Positions 51,729-61,678 of a stretch of 64,000 bases of DNA are shown piece by piece. A program made the translations under genes and the position numbers. The notes under the pieces were generated by a model. The model ran no database searches, was not told where the DNA came from, and saw only the letters and a list, made by a program, of their open reading frames with translations. Positions within the stretch are counted from its first letter, which is position 1; the number at the start of each line of letters is the position of its first letter. This DNA is from Myxococcus sp. RHSTA-1-4 (GTDB lineage: Bacteria; Myxococcota; Myxococcia; Myxococcales; Myxococcaceae): positions 170,569 through 234,568 of the forward strand of contig NZ_JAIQDG010000017.1 of assembly GCF_020037125.1 (NCBI RefSeq), read 5' to 3'.

Positions 51729-53021
51729 TTACATGGAATCCGGGGAGACGAGCCGGCGCCCGCTCGCAACCGCCCGGAAGTACTCGCAAGCGGGGGTGGG
51801 GCGGCGCTCCAGGGTGTTGAAGTCCACGTGGTAGAGGCCGAAGCGGGGGCCCCAGCCCTCCAGCCACTCGAAGTTGTCGAGCAGGCTCCAATAGAGGTAG
51901 CCGCGCACGTCCACGCCGAGCCCGCGCGCGGCCAGCACCTGGGACAGGTGTGAATGGATGTAGTGGGGCCGGCGCGCGCCGCCGCGGTCATCGATGCCGT
52001 TCTCGGTAATCCACACCGGCCGGCCGTAGCGCTTCACCTCGCGCAGCGTCTGGAGGAAGCCCTCGGGCCAGTCCTCCCAGCCGATGTCGGTGAGGCCGCG
52101 GCCCTGCGTGTCGCGGTACTTGAACTCGATGAAGGGCGCGCGAGGCACGAAGCGCAGGTGCGCGCGGGTGTAGTAGTTCACACCGATGAACTCCACCGAG
52201 TCCCGCGCCCCGGGGATGTCCACGCGGGTGGAGGCCACGCCCGGCATGGTGACGCGCAGCTTCCCGGTGGCCAGCGCCTCGTGGAAGGCGTGGTTGTAGG
52301 CCTGGGCGCTCAGCCGCACCAGCGCGCGGTCCAGCGGGTGCCACCACCGGTCCGGCGCGAAGGCGAGCGTGTTCTGGGAGATGCCCAGCTCCACACGGCC
52401 CAGGCGCGACAGCAGCTCCTCGCGCGCGGCCACGTGCGCGCGCACCAGGTTCTCCAGGGCCTTCATGGTGGTGGGGCCGTCGATGATGCCCGGAGGAATG
52501 GCGCCCTGGAGATAGCCGCCCAGCAGCAGCACCATGGGCTCATTGAAGGAGATGACCAGCGCGTCCAGCCCCTCCAGCAGCGCCGCGCACCGGCGCGCGT
52601 ACTGGCGGAAGGCGTCCACGCTGGCCGGCTGGTGCCAGGGCGTCTCGCGGTGGAACCACGTGGGGTGGGTGAAGTGGTGGAGCGTCACCACGGGCCGCAG
52701 GCCCTGGGCCTTCATCTTGAGGAGCCGCTCCCGGTACGCCTCCAGCGCCGCGCCGTCGTAGCGGCCGCGCTCGGGTTCGATTCGCGCCCACTCGAGGGAG
52801 ATGCGGAAGGCGGTGGCGCCCACCGCTCGCGCCAGGGCGTAGTCCTCCTCGTAGCGGTGCCAGTGGTCCACCGCGCGGCCGCATCTGGCGTCCGGCTCCT
52901 TCAGCCTGCCGGCGCGCTCCCACTCGGCCCAGTCGTTCTCGATTCCGCCCTCCACCTGGTACGCCGAGGTGGCGACGCCGAAGGTGAAGTCCTCGGGGAA
53001 GGTCAGCTCGTGGGTGCTCAT
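51729..53021 (-). CDS. Glycoside hydrolase family 1 (beta-glucosidase-like)
   Basis: A 430-aa cytoplasmic retaining glycosidase. The start FPEDFTFGVATSAYQVEG, the acid/base FNEP (VISFNEPM), and the nucleophile motif VWITENGIDD are all intact, and YLYWSLLDNFEWLEGWGPRF is the family's C-terminal signature. Likely hydrolyses beta-linked disaccharides such as cellobiose. No signal peptide. Single gene divergent from the basic protein gene. Confidence 0.93.
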   Translation of the reverse strand: MSTHELTFPEDFTFGVATSAYQVEGGIENDWAEWERAGRLKEPDARCGRAVDHWHRYEEDYALARAVGATAFRISLEWARIEPERGRYDGAALEAYRERLLKMKAQGLRPVVTLHHFTHPTWFHRETPWHQPASVDAFRQYARRCAALLEGLDALVISFNEPMVLLLGGYLQGAIPPGIIDGPTTMKALENLVRAHVAAREELLSRLGRVELGISQNTLAFAPDRWWHPLDRALVRLSAQAYNHAFHEALATGKLRVTMPGVASTRVDIPGARDSVEFIGVNYYTRAHLRFVPRAPFIEFKYRDTQGRGLTDIGWEDWPEGFLQTLREVKRYGRPVWITENGIDDRGGARRPHYIHSHLSQVLAARGLGVDVRGYLYWSLLDNFEWLEGWGPRFGLYHVDFNTLERRPTPACEYFRAVASGRRLVSPDSM

Positions 53022-53378
53022 CGTGGTGGCGCAACGTAGACCCCGCCTCCCAGCGCGGAAAGCGCCGCGTGCCCGCCGCTCGCGCGCCGAGGTGGCCCGA
53101 GCGGCGGTGGCGCGAAAGTGGCCGAAGCGCGTCCGGAGCCGGAAAATCGGCCTCGCGCGCGATGCCTTCGCGCGCTTCCGAATGTCCGCGAGGCACCGTT
53201 TCGGGCCTCCGGAAGCGCCCGATGCCGAAAAATCGGCCTTGAAGCGCGTTGCAATACATCACCATGCGTTGACACACGCGCATGTCACCCGTACTCTTCA
53301 CTTCAAGCACTCACTCCCATCAAGAAGAGTGCAGGGCCTCATTTGACTGGGGCTACATCACTGAACCGGAGGATTCTG
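53022..53378. promoter_or_regulatory. Regulatory region of the H1-like gene with repeats and promoter
   Basis: This 357-bp region holds no gene. Two related words, CCGGAAAATCGGCCT (53133-53147) and GCCGAAAAATCGGCCTT (about 53224-53240), lie some 90 bp apart; each is a small palindrome around AAAA. The strong sigma-70-like promoter lies at 53269-53297 and its leader ends in GGAGG (53368-53372). Confidence 0.5.
53263..53297 (+). promoter_or_regulatory. Sigma-70-type promoter with overlapping palindrome
   Basis: TTGACA (53269-53274), 17-bp spacer, TACTCT (53292-53297). CATGCG (53263-53268) and CGCATG (53279-53284) form an inverted repeat around the -35 box, a plausible operator. This is the best vegetative-type promoter in the window. 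Confidence 0.6.
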
Positions 53379-53567
53379 ATGGCTGCCAAGAAGAAGACCG
53401 CCTCGAAGGCCGCGAAGGCGAAGAAGACCACCACCCGCAAGACCGCGGGCAAGACCGCGAAGAAGGCGGCGGCCAAGAAGGGCGGCGCTCGCAAGGCCGC
53501 GAAGAAGGCCCCGGCCCGCAAGCGCGCCAGCAAGACGGCGTCCGCTCCGGCGACCCCGGAGTCCTGA
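53379..53567 (+). CDS. Histone H1-like Lys/Ala-rich DNA-binding protein
   Basis: A 62-aa highly basic protein made almost entirely of Lys, Ala, Thr and Arg (MAAKKKTASKAAKAKKTTTR and so on), like histone H1 C-terminal tails and bacterial Hc1/AlgP-type proteins. GGAGG six bases before ATG 53379 and a TTGACA promoter point to high expression. It probably coats or compacts DNA in the nucleoid. A strong intrinsic terminator follows at 53609-53645, so it forms its own transcription unit. Confidence 0.85.
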   Translation: MAAKKKTASKAAKAKKTTTRKTAGKTAKKAAAKKGGARKAAKKAPARKRASKTASAPATPES

Positions 53568-53608
53568 GCAGCAAGAAGTCATGAGCGGACGTGAGTTGAC
53601 GTCCGGTG

Positions 53609-53645
53609 AACGGCTCGGCGAAACCCGCCGGGCCGTTTTCATTTT
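53609..53645 (+). terminator. Intrinsic terminator of the H1-like gene
   Basis: AACGGCTCGGCG (53609-53620) and CGCCGGGCCGTT (53626-53637), loop AAACC, one T-G wobble, followed by TTCATTTTT. A classic hairpin plus T tract. It lies within the longest frame of the next gene and so supports the later GTG start. Confidence 0.85.
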
Positions 53646-53662
53646 TGGCGCTGGAGGGGCCC

Positions 53663-55120
53663 GTGTCGCTGCGTCCCGTGGAGCTGGAGCAGGTGGTGGA
53701 GGAGGTGCGCACACGCCTCGTGGGGGCGGTGGCGCAGAAGGCCTGGTGCCCACTCCCCCGGCTGGCCTACCTGGAGCTGCGCGTGCCCGGCCGCTCGGTG
53801 GTGCTGTGCCTGTGCGCGGAGGGAGACCTGGCGCGCATGTCGGTGGCGGAGGAGCGCTTCCCCACGCCGGGTGAGCCGGCCCCCTTCCAGCGGTGGCTGC
53901 GGCACGAGCTGACCGGCTTCAAGCTCCAGGGCGCCCGCTGGCGCGAGGCGGAGCGGGTGGTGGAGCTGGACTTCGAGCGCGAGGACGTGCGCCGCCGGCT
54001 GGTGCTGGAGCTGGGCGCTCCGGGCGGCCTCTTCCTCTTGAGCGACAACGGCCGCGTGCTGATGCACTCCGGCGAGGGCTTCGCGCAGCGGCGCAACCTC
54101 TACCCGGGCATGGCGTGGACGCCCCCGGAGCCGCAGCCGCCGGACGCGCTCGCCAAGGCGAGGGGCGTGCCGTCGCGCCTCGTGCCCTCGGAGGGGGATG
54201 ACCTCCCGTATGCCCGGGCCGCGGAGCGGCTCTTGGGGGCGCGCGACAAGGCCAGCCGCGCCGAGAGCATCCGCCGCCGGCTGGCGCAGCCGTACCGGGC
54301 GCGCCTCAAGCGCTCCTCGCGCACGCTGGAGAAGGTGCGCGCGGAGGCCTCGCGAGGGCCGGACGCGGAGAAGCACCGGCGGCTGGGCGAGCTGCTCACG
54401 CAGAACCTCTTCCGCCTCAAGCGGGGCGCCACCGAGGTGACGCTCACCGAGTACACCGAAGCCGGCGCCGAGGAGGTGCGGGTGGCGCTGGACCCGAAGC
54501 GCACGCCCAAGGAGGAAGCGGACTGGCACTTCCACCAGTACCGGCGGCTCCTGCGCGGCGTGGAGCAGGCGCGCCACCGCGAGGCGGAGCTGGCGCGCGA
54601 GGTGGCGCAGGCGCAGGCCGCGCTCACCCAGATTGAGGCAATGGACGAGGCCCTGCTTCTGGCGCAGGCCGAGGTGCTCCAGCTTCCCTCGGGAGGAGAG
54701 GGGGCGCCGGAGGGGCGGCCCTTCAAGGAGTACGTGGGCCACGGCGGCGCGCGCATCTGGGTGGGGCGGGGCTCGGAGGACAACGACACGCTCACCTTCA
54801 AGGTGGCGCGGCCCTGGCACCTGTGGCTGCACGCGCGCGGCGTGCCGGGCAGCCACGTGGTGCTCCCGCTCGAGAAGGGCCAGGAGGTGGCGCAGGAGGT
54901 GCTGCTGGACGCGGCGCACCTGGCGCTGCACCACTCGGGCGCCAAGGGCGAGCCGCGCGGCGAGGTGAGCTACGTGCCGGTGAAGTTCGTGCGCAAGGTG
55001 AAGGGCGGCGCGCACGGGCAGGTGACGTACACGCGAGAGAAGACCTTCGTCGTGCGCATGGAGCCGGAGCGGCTGGAGCGGCTGCTCAAGTCCCGCCACG
55101 CGGAAGCGCCCGCGTCCTGA
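53663..55120 (+). CDS. NFACT/RqcH-like protein
   Basis: A 485-aa NFACT family protein (FbpA/RqcH/NEMF relatives), which bind 50S subunits stalled with peptidyl-tRNA and recruit tRNA-Ala to tag the chain in other bacteria. The N-terminal NFACT-N domain (about 1-190) is followed by a coiled-coil (about 290-350; EQARHREAELAREVAQAQAA) and the NFACT-R domain (VGRGSEDNDTLTFKVARPWH, LHARGVPGSHVVL). GTG 53663 has GGAGG five bases upstream; the earlier ATG at 53606 lies before the terminator at 53609-53645 and was rejected. Confidence 0.85.
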   Translation: MSLRPVELEQVVEEVRTRLVGAVAQKAWCPLPRLAYLELRVPGRSVVLCLCAEGDLARMSVAEERFPTPGEPAPFQRWLRHELTGFKLQGARWREAERVVELDFEREDVRRRLVLELGAPGGLFLLSDNGRVLMHSGEGFAQRRNLYPGMAWTPPEPQPPDALAKARGVPSRLVPSEGDDLPYARAAERLLGARDKASRAESIRRRLAQPYRARLKRSSRTLEKVRAEASRGPDAEKHRRLGELLTQNLFRLKRGATEVTLTEYTEAGAEEVRVALDPKRTPKEEADWHFHQYRRLLRGVEQARHREAELAREVAQAQAALTQIEAMDEALLLAQAEVLQLPSGGEGAPEGRPFKEYVGHGGARIWVGRGSEDNDTLTFKVARPWHLWLHARGVPGSHVVLPLEKGQEVAQEVLLDAAHLALHHSGAKGEPRGEVSYVPVKFVRKVKGGAHGQVTYTREKTFVVRMEPERLERLLKSRHAEAPAS

Positions 55121-55329
55121 CTCCGCCATGGAGGTGGGGCAGGGGACTCCGGCGTCCTGCCCTGGAGTCGGGGCCCGCTGCCCCTGGCGGACAGCCGCCT
55201 GGAGGCCCGCCTCCCGGGAATCCTCATGGAGGCGGGGAGGTGGGCGCGGTTGACGGGCTGACTTAAGGGGGGGCAGGCAGGGGCCGCCGGCCTTGAGTCC
55301 CAGGGGGTGCCGGGTACGATGGCGGCCGA

Positions 55330-56202
55330 GTGAGTCCCGAGCAACTCCGCCAGATGTCCTTCTTCCCTCGCGGCCTGTCCGCGGCCAACCGGGCCCCGGA
55401 GGCCGTCGAGCCACAGCCGGCGCGGGACGTGATGCCCGCTCCCGTGCCGCCGCGGCCCCCTCCTCCTCGCAACCGCATTGTCGAGGAGGCGCCGCGCATG
55501 CTCACCGTCACCTCGACGCGCGAGGAGATGTGGACGCGCGCCGAGTCCCTGGCCTGGCGGCTGAGCGCCGAGCTGGGCATGCCCGTGCGGCTGTCGGTGA
55601 CGGACAACCGCTCCACCATGGTGTCCTTCCGCCGGGGCGCCAACGTGCTGCAGCTCCGGCTGCACCACATGTTCCTGGACGCGCCCGAGCCGGTGGTGCG
55701 CGCGGTGGCGGACTACGCGGGCCGTGGCCACCGCGGCGCGGGCGGGGTGCTGGACGAGTACATCCGCGGCCAGCAGCCGCGCATCCGCCAGGTGCGCCGC
55801 GAGACGGACGCGGACCTCAACCCCCGCGGCCGCTGTTTCGACCTGCAGGCGCTTTACGACGCCGTCAACGCCGCCCATTTTCAGGGCCTCATCCAGGCCC
55901 GTATCGGCTGGGGCCGCATGCCGCCGCGCCGGCGCCGCAAGTCCATCCGCCTGGGCGTCTATGACCACCAGACGCGGGAGATTCGCATCCACCCCGCGCT
56001 GGACAGGCCGGAGGTGCCCGCCTTCTTCGTGGAGTTCATCGTCTTCCACGAGATGCTCCACCAGCTCTTCCCGAGCAACGCGCGCGGCGGGCGCCGCGTC
56101 CACCACCCGCGTGCCTTCCGCGAGCGCGAGCGGACGTACCCGCACTACGCCGCCGCGTTGCGTTGGGAACGCGAGAACCTGGGCGTGCTGTTGCGCGGTT
56201 GA
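55330..56202 (+). CDS. SprT-like zinc metallopeptidase family protein
   Basis: A 290-aa protein. The first 55 residues are Pro-rich and disordered. About 150-280 has SprT-like features: CFDLQALYDAVNAAHFQGLI, ARIGWGRM, and HEMLHQLFPSNARGG with the HExxH zinc motif, followed by HHPRAF. SprT/Spartan proteins cut DNA-protein crosslinks in eukaryotes; the bacterial role is unclear. GTG 55330 is the most upstream start; an ATG at 55354 is possible. Confidence 0.75.
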   Translation: MSPEQLRQMSFFPRGLSAANRAPEAVEPQPARDVMPAPVPPRPPPPRNRIVEEAPRMLTVTSTREEMWTRAESLAWRLSAELGMPVRLSVTDNRSTMVSFRRGANVLQLRLHHMFLDAPEPVVRAVADYAGRGHRGAGGVLDEYIRGQQPRIRQVRRETDADLNPRGRCFDLQALYDAVNAAHFQGLIQARIGWGRMPPRRRRKSIRLGVYDHQTREIRIHPALDRPEVPAFFVEFIVFHEMLHQLFPSNARGGRRVHHPRAFRERERTYPHYAAALRWERENLGVLLRG

Positions 56203-56303
56203 TGGCTCATTCGCTCGCTGGCTCATTTACCGTTTTACCGAGCGATGCCACCCGTGGACCGTGCTTGACGCGTCCATGAGGTGCACCCATCCTCCCGAGC
56301 CCT

Positions 56304-57731
<1,428 letters not shown>

Positions 57732-57741
57732 GCGCGCGGGG

Positions 57742-59250
57742 CTACTTCTTGTCGTGGAGGGCGCGGCGGGGAACCTCCGCCTCCACGAAGATGGTGAACA
57801 GCTCCTTGTCGAGCTGGCCGGAGTCCGCCTCGCGCTTGAGGATGTCGAGCGCGAGCGTGTGGGGCACGGCCTTCTTGTAGGGACGGTCACTGGCGGTGAG
57901 CGCGTCGTAGATGTCGGAGATGGACATCATCCGGGACTGGATGGGGATGGCCTTCTCCGCGCGCGGGTAGCCGGTGCCGTCGAGCTTCTCGTGGTGGGCG
58001 TAGGCGATTTCCGGCACGCGGCGCAGGGTGCGCGTCCACGGAATCTGGGTGAGGAAGCGGTAGGTGTGCTCGACGTGGCTCTCGATTTCGCGGCGCTCCT
58101 CCGGGGAGAGGGTGCCGCGGGTGATGGAGAGCGACTGGATTTCGCGGGGCAGCAGCAGGGGCTGGGACTGGCCGTCGGCGTCCGCGTACTGGAGCCTGCC
58201 CAGCTCGTGGAGGCGCTCGAAGTTGCCCTGGGCGAGCACGGTGGGGCGGTTGCAGGTGAGGATGAAGTCCAGCACCTCGTTGAGCTGCTTCAGCTCGGTG
58301 CCCAGCCGCTCCTCCTCCTCGCCCTCGATTTCCGCCAGGTGCTTGTCGCCGCGAACCTTCACGGCCTCCAGCCGGCGGCGGTAGCTCTGGAGCTGCAAAT
58401 CCTTGCGGGCGAGCTGGAAGCGGGCGCGCAGCGCCTCCAGCTCGTGCGGGTAGAGCTTCTCCGCCTTGACGAGCACGGGCTCGCGCACGCCCACCTTGCC
58501 GAAGTCATGCAGCAGCGACGCGTAGCGCAGCTCCTGCAGCTCCACGGGGGAGAAGCGCGTGTGGGCGTAGGGGCCGGTGGACAGGTGCTCCAGCGCCTGG
58601 GCCAGGGACACCGTGAGGTCGGCCACGCGGCCGGAGTGGCCCGCGGTGGTCGGGTCCCTGGCCTCGATGGCGACGACGGAGGCGGAGACGAAGCCCTCGA
58701 AGAGGCGGTTGATTTCGTCGTGGAGGAGGGCGTTTTCAATCGCGCCGGCGGCCTGGGCGCCCAGGGCGAGCAGCAGCTCCTCGTCCTCGGCGTTGAAGCT
58801 GCCGCCGTCGAGCTTGTTGAGGGCCTGGATGACGCCCGTCACCTCGCCGTTGGCGTCGCGCATGGGGACGCAGAGGATGGTCTTCGTCAGGTAGCCGCTG
58901 GAGATGTCGAACGAGCGGTTGAAGCGCGGGTCCGAGTAGGCATCCGGGATGTTGATGACGGTGCCCGTCTGGGCCACCTGGCCGGCGATGCCGCTGCCCA
59001 CCGGGAGGCGGATTTCGCTCTTGGAGCCCTGGGCCACCTTGCTCCACAGCTCGTTGCGCTCGCGGTCCAGGATGAAGAGCGAGCAGCGGTCCGCCTCCAC
59101 CACCTTGGTGGCCTCGAAGAGGATGAGGGGCAGCAGCAGGTCGAGGTCGCGCTCCGCGCTCATCGCCTTGGCGACGTCCAGGATGGACGTGAGCTTCGCG
59201 AGGCGGCGGCCCAGGTCGGGAGGAGGGGACGAGGCGGGTTGGGAAAGCAC
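57742..59250 (-). CDS. GAF and HD-GYP domain cyclic-di-GMP phosphodiesterase-like protein
   Basis: A 502-aa cytoplasmic signalling protein. The GAF domain (about 15-180) is followed by an HD-GYP domain: AGHSGRVADLTV, LLHDFGKVGV (His248-Asp249) and HHEKLDGTGYPRA (about 419). About 170 residues separate HD and GYP elements, against roughly 65 in typical members, because a charged helical insertion (RARFQLARKDLQLQSYRRRL and on) lies between. Metal ligands are kept, so it may degrade c-di-GMP under control of a GAF ligand. GTG start 59250 with GGAG upstream. Confidence 0.9.
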   Translation of the reverse strand: MLSQPASSPPPDLGRRLAKLTSILDVAKAMSAERDLDLLLPLILFEATKVVEADRCSLFILDRERNELWSKVAQGSKSEIRLPVGSGIAGQVAQTGTVINIPDAYSDPRFNRSFDISSGYLTKTILCVPMRDANGEVTGVIQALNKLDGGSFNAEDEELLLALGAQAAGAIENALLHDEINRLFEGFVSASVVAIEARDPTTAGHSGRVADLTVSLAQALEHLSTGPYAHTRFSPVELQELRYASLLHDFGKVGVREPVLVKAEKLYPHELEALRARFQLARKDLQLQSYRRRLEAVKVRGDKHLAEIEGEEEERLGTELKQLNEVLDFILTCNRPTVLAQGNFERLHELGRLQYADADGQSQPLLLPREIQSLSITRGTLSPEERREIESHVEHTYRFLTQIPWTRTLRRVPEIAYAHHEKLDGTGYPRAEKAIPIQSRMMSISDIYDALTASDRPYKKAVPHTLALDILKREADSGQLDKELFTIFVEAEVPRRALHDKK

Positions 59251-59406
59251 CGGGCGGCTCCGGGTGAAGCGGCCTGCGGCCGCGAGGGCTTCACTGTTGT
59301 AGCACGGCTGGACGGGTGACTGCCCGGGGCCCCACCTGTCCGGTTACCTGCTTTCTGGTGGACGCCCCTGGGTGCGTTCCGTGCCACCGGAACGGGGGAA
59401 GCGGGT

Positions 59407-60075
59407 ATGAAGCGCCGCATGAACCGCCGCCCCGTCCGTATCTCTCCCTCTCTGTTGTCCTGTGACTTTGGCCGCCTCGCCGAGGAGGTCCGCGCCGTGG
59501 AGGCCGCCGGAGCGGATCTGATTCACGTGGATGTCATGGATGGCAGATTCGTCCCGAACATCACGATTGGCCCGGTGGTGGTGGAGGCGCTCAAACGGGT
59601 GGCGACGAAGCCGCTGGACGTGCACCTGATGATTGTGGAGCCGGAGCGGTACGTGGAGGCGTTCGCGAAGGCGGGGGCGGACGTGCTGACGGTGCACGTG
59701 GAGGCGAGCCCGCACCTGCACCGGACGCTGCAGCAGATTCGCGCCGCGGGGGCGAAGCCGTCGGTGGTGCTCAACCCGGGCACGCCGCTGTCGGCGATTG
59801 AAGAGGTGCTGGGGGAGGTGGAGATGGTGCTGCTGATGAGCGTGAACCCGGGCTTCGGCGGTCAGAGCTTCATCGAGTCCACGGTGGACAAGGTGCGCCG
59901 GCTGCGGGCGATGCTGGACGCGCGCGGGCTGGACGCGGACATCGAGGTGGACGGCGGCATCAACGCCGACACGGCGAAGCGGGTGGTGGCGGCGGGGGCG
60001 ACGGTGCTGGTGGCGGGCAGCTACGTCTTCGGGGCGAAGGACTACGCGCAGGCCATCCGCACGCTGCGGCCGTGA
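59407..60075 (+). CDS. rpe: Ribulose-phosphate 3-epimerase
   Basis: A 222-aa TIM-barrel enzyme of the pentose phosphate pathway that interconverts ribulose 5-phosphate and xylulose 5-phosphate. Motifs: ISPSLLSCDFGRLAEEV, IHVDVMDGRFVPNITIG, LDVHLMIVEPE, HVEAS, MSVNPGFGGQSFI and IEVDGGINADT. Metal and catalytic Asp/His residues are all present. ATG 59419 is an alternative start. Confidence 0.94.
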   Translation: MKRRMNRRPVRISPSLLSCDFGRLAEEVRAVEAAGADLIHVDVMDGRFVPNITIGPVVVEALKRVATKPLDVHLMIVEPERYVEAFAKAGADVLTVHVEASPHLHRTLQQIRAAGAKPSVVLNPGTPLSAIEEVLGEVEMVLLMSVNPGFGGQSFIESTVDKVRRLRAMLDARGLDADIEVDGGINADTAKRVVAAGATVLVAGSYVFGAKDYAQAIRTLRP

Positions 60076-60082
60076 GGGGCCT

Positions 60083-60466
60083 TCAGGCGCGGGAGCGGGC
60101 CGCGGCGGTGGCGAGGCGGGCGACGCGGGTCATGAAGGTGGGGTCGAAGGGCTTCACCTCGTAGTCGTCGGCGCCGAGCTCGAAGCAGACGTGGCGGGTG
60201 AACTGGTCCTCGACGCCGCTGAGGATGATGACCTTGCAGTCGCGGGTGGTGGGGTCCTGCTTGAGTTGGGCGAGCAGGTCTCTCCCGTCCAGGTGCTGGT
60301 TGATGTCCAGGATGATGACGGCGGGACGGTGCTGCCGGGCCAGCTCCAGGACGCGCTCCGAGGTGGTGTCCGAGATACACGTGAGCCCGGACCGCTTCGC
60401 CTCGCGGGCGAGGGCGGAGACGATGAGGGGCTCGTCATCGGAGATGAGGACGACGGGGGGCGTCAT
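60083..60466 (-). CDS. Single-domain response regulator receiver
   Basis: A 127-aa lone receiver domain. VVLISDDEPLIVSALARE has the acidic pair, IILDINQHLDG the phospho-acceptor Asp, IILSGVED the Thr/Ser switch, and YEVKPFDP the conserved Lys. It likely passes phosphate or binds a partner, as it has no output domain. ATG 60466 was chosen; a TTG six codons upstream (60484) with AAGG nearby is possible. Convergent with rpe. Confidence 0.88.
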   Translation of the reverse strand: MTPPVVLISDDEPLIVSALAREAKRSGLTCISDTTSERVLELARQHRPAVIILDINQHLDGRDLLAQLKQDPTTRDCKVIILSGVEDQFTRHVCFELGADDYEVKPFDPTFMTRVARLATAAARSRA

Positions 60467-60726
60467 GGAGTCGTGCTGCGGCAATGCGGTGTAACCTTTT
60501 TAGCAAAGCAAGAGATGTTCCTCTCCGGAAGTACCGGAATGTCGGGGTGTTGGGAAGTGAAGAAGCGGGTCTTTCCTGCCGTCCGGGTTAGGCCGTACCC
60601 CCTGCGAGGAGGCAGGCGGGGCCGGAAGAAAAGGTGATCCGAGAACGTTGACTCAGCCGGGCGGCTCGGGTACTACCGCCCCACTTCGCCGGTCCCGAGA
60701 GGCAACCCTCCGGCGGATGGACATAT

Positions 60727-60803
60727 CGGGGAGTGGCTCAGCCTGGTAGAGCACTTGGTTCGGGACCAAGGGGTCGCAGGTTCAAATCCTGTCTCCCCGA
60801 CCA
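60727..60803 (+). tRNA. tRNA-Pro (anticodon CGG)
   Basis: A complete cloverleaf. Acceptor arms CGGGGAG (60727-60733) and CTCCCCG (60793-60799), anticodon arm CTTGG-TTCGGGA-CCAAG with CGG at position 34-36, T arm with GTTCAAATC, and an encoded CCA (60801-60803). It reads CCG proline codons, which are common here. Confidence 0.97.
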
Positions 60804-60805
60804 TA

Positions 60806-60858
60806 AAAGGCCCAGGAGTTTCGCGGACTTTCGCGACGACTCCTGGGCCTTTCTCTTT
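60806..60858 (+). terminator. Intrinsic terminator after tRNA-Pro
   Basis: AAAGGCCCAGGAGT (60806-60819) pairs with ACTCCTGGGCCTTT (60839-60852), with an inner TCGCG/CGCGA pair, followed by CTCTTT. It begins three bases after the tRNA and should end its transcript. Confidence 0.9.
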
Positions 60859-60947
60859 CCCCAGCAACCAGGGGGGCTGCTCTCAAGCGGGCATCCGAAC
60901 CAGGCGCTCATTGTCCGTGCCCGGGGGCGGGGCCTACAATCAGCCGC

Positions 60948-61187
60948 ATGGCGACCAAGGACGCACTGCTCTCAGACGCACTGCGACTCCCGCCCGAGGA
61001 GCGCGCCGAGGTCGCCCACAAGCTGCTGCTCAGCTTGGAAGAAGGGGCGGAGGACCCAGAAGCCCAGTCCGAGGGGTCTGCGGAACTGGGGCGCCGGGCT
61101 CGTGATGTGCTCGACCGGAGCGTAAAGACGGTGCCCTGGGAGCAGGTCGAAGAGCGCATCCGCGCCCGGCTCGGCCAGCGATGGTGA
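60948..61187 (+). CDS. Addiction module antitoxin component (TIGR02574-like)
   Basis: A 79-aa acidic protein. DALLSDALRLPPEERAEVAH, KLLLSLEEGAEDPEA and the tail TVPWEQVEERIRARL follow the small antitoxin family that pairs with RelE/ParE-type toxins. It overlaps the toxin start by 7 bp, as in intact modules, but the toxin is broken. It may persist as an orphan or be decaying. It lies just inside the putative island after tRNA-Pro. Confidence 0.75.
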   Translation: MATKDALLSDALRLPPEERAEVAHKLLLSLEEGAEDPEAQSEGSAELGRRARDVLDRSVKTVPWEQVEERIRARLGQRW

Positions 61188-61507
61188 AGGTCCGTCTCGA
61201 ACCCCACCCCGAAGCTGGCCGTGAGGTGGATGCGGCCGCTATTGGTACGCGGGCCAGCGGGCCGGCCTGGGAGCCGAGTTCTTCGCTGGCCTCGGCCAGA
61301 GTCTCCGGGGGATTGTCGAGACCCCTCTTACAAACCCTGCCTGGCGTGGTGGGCGAGGGAGGAACCTGGGGTGAGGCGCTTCCTTATGGAGCGCTTCCCG
61401 CTCACGCCGCGGTCCTGCCTCTCATGCTTGAGCAACTCGTGGTGGCGCTCGCCGTCGGTGGACGTCACGGTCTACAGCGTGTCGCTCGTCAGCGGCGCGT
61501 TCGTCTC
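61181..61507 (+). pseudogene. Frameshifted RelE/ParE-type toxin
   Basis: Pieces of one toxin are spread over different reading frames. VKVRLEPHPEAGREVDAA begins at 61181; then WYAGQRAGLGAEFFAGLGQS lies in another frame, ending in a TGA, then VRRFLMERFPL, then VLPLMLEQLVVALAVGGRH. In order they match RelE/ParE: an N-terminal strand and helix, WY-x2-QR, and the RRF...FP...V-LAV core. At least two indels are needed to rebuild it, so no toxin is made. Confidence 0.7.
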
Positions 61508-61678
61508 TAGACCCAGGCAGCCGCAGGACTTTCGCCGGATGCTGGAGGTCGCGCGGTCGCCGGCCGCGAGCGAGCTTTCCGGGTAGGGTCGATTTTGACT
61601 GACTATTGGGGGTGTCAGAGCAGGCTGGTATGTGGCGCCTTGCTCCTGTCGGCCAGGGGCATCAACGATGGGGCTCTC

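Noticed and set aside
53606..53662. Start of the NFACT gene at the upstream ATG 53606
   Set aside because: The ATG sits just ahead of an intrinsic terminator hairpin and lacks a ribosome-binding site. GTG 53663 has GGAGG and fits the family start.
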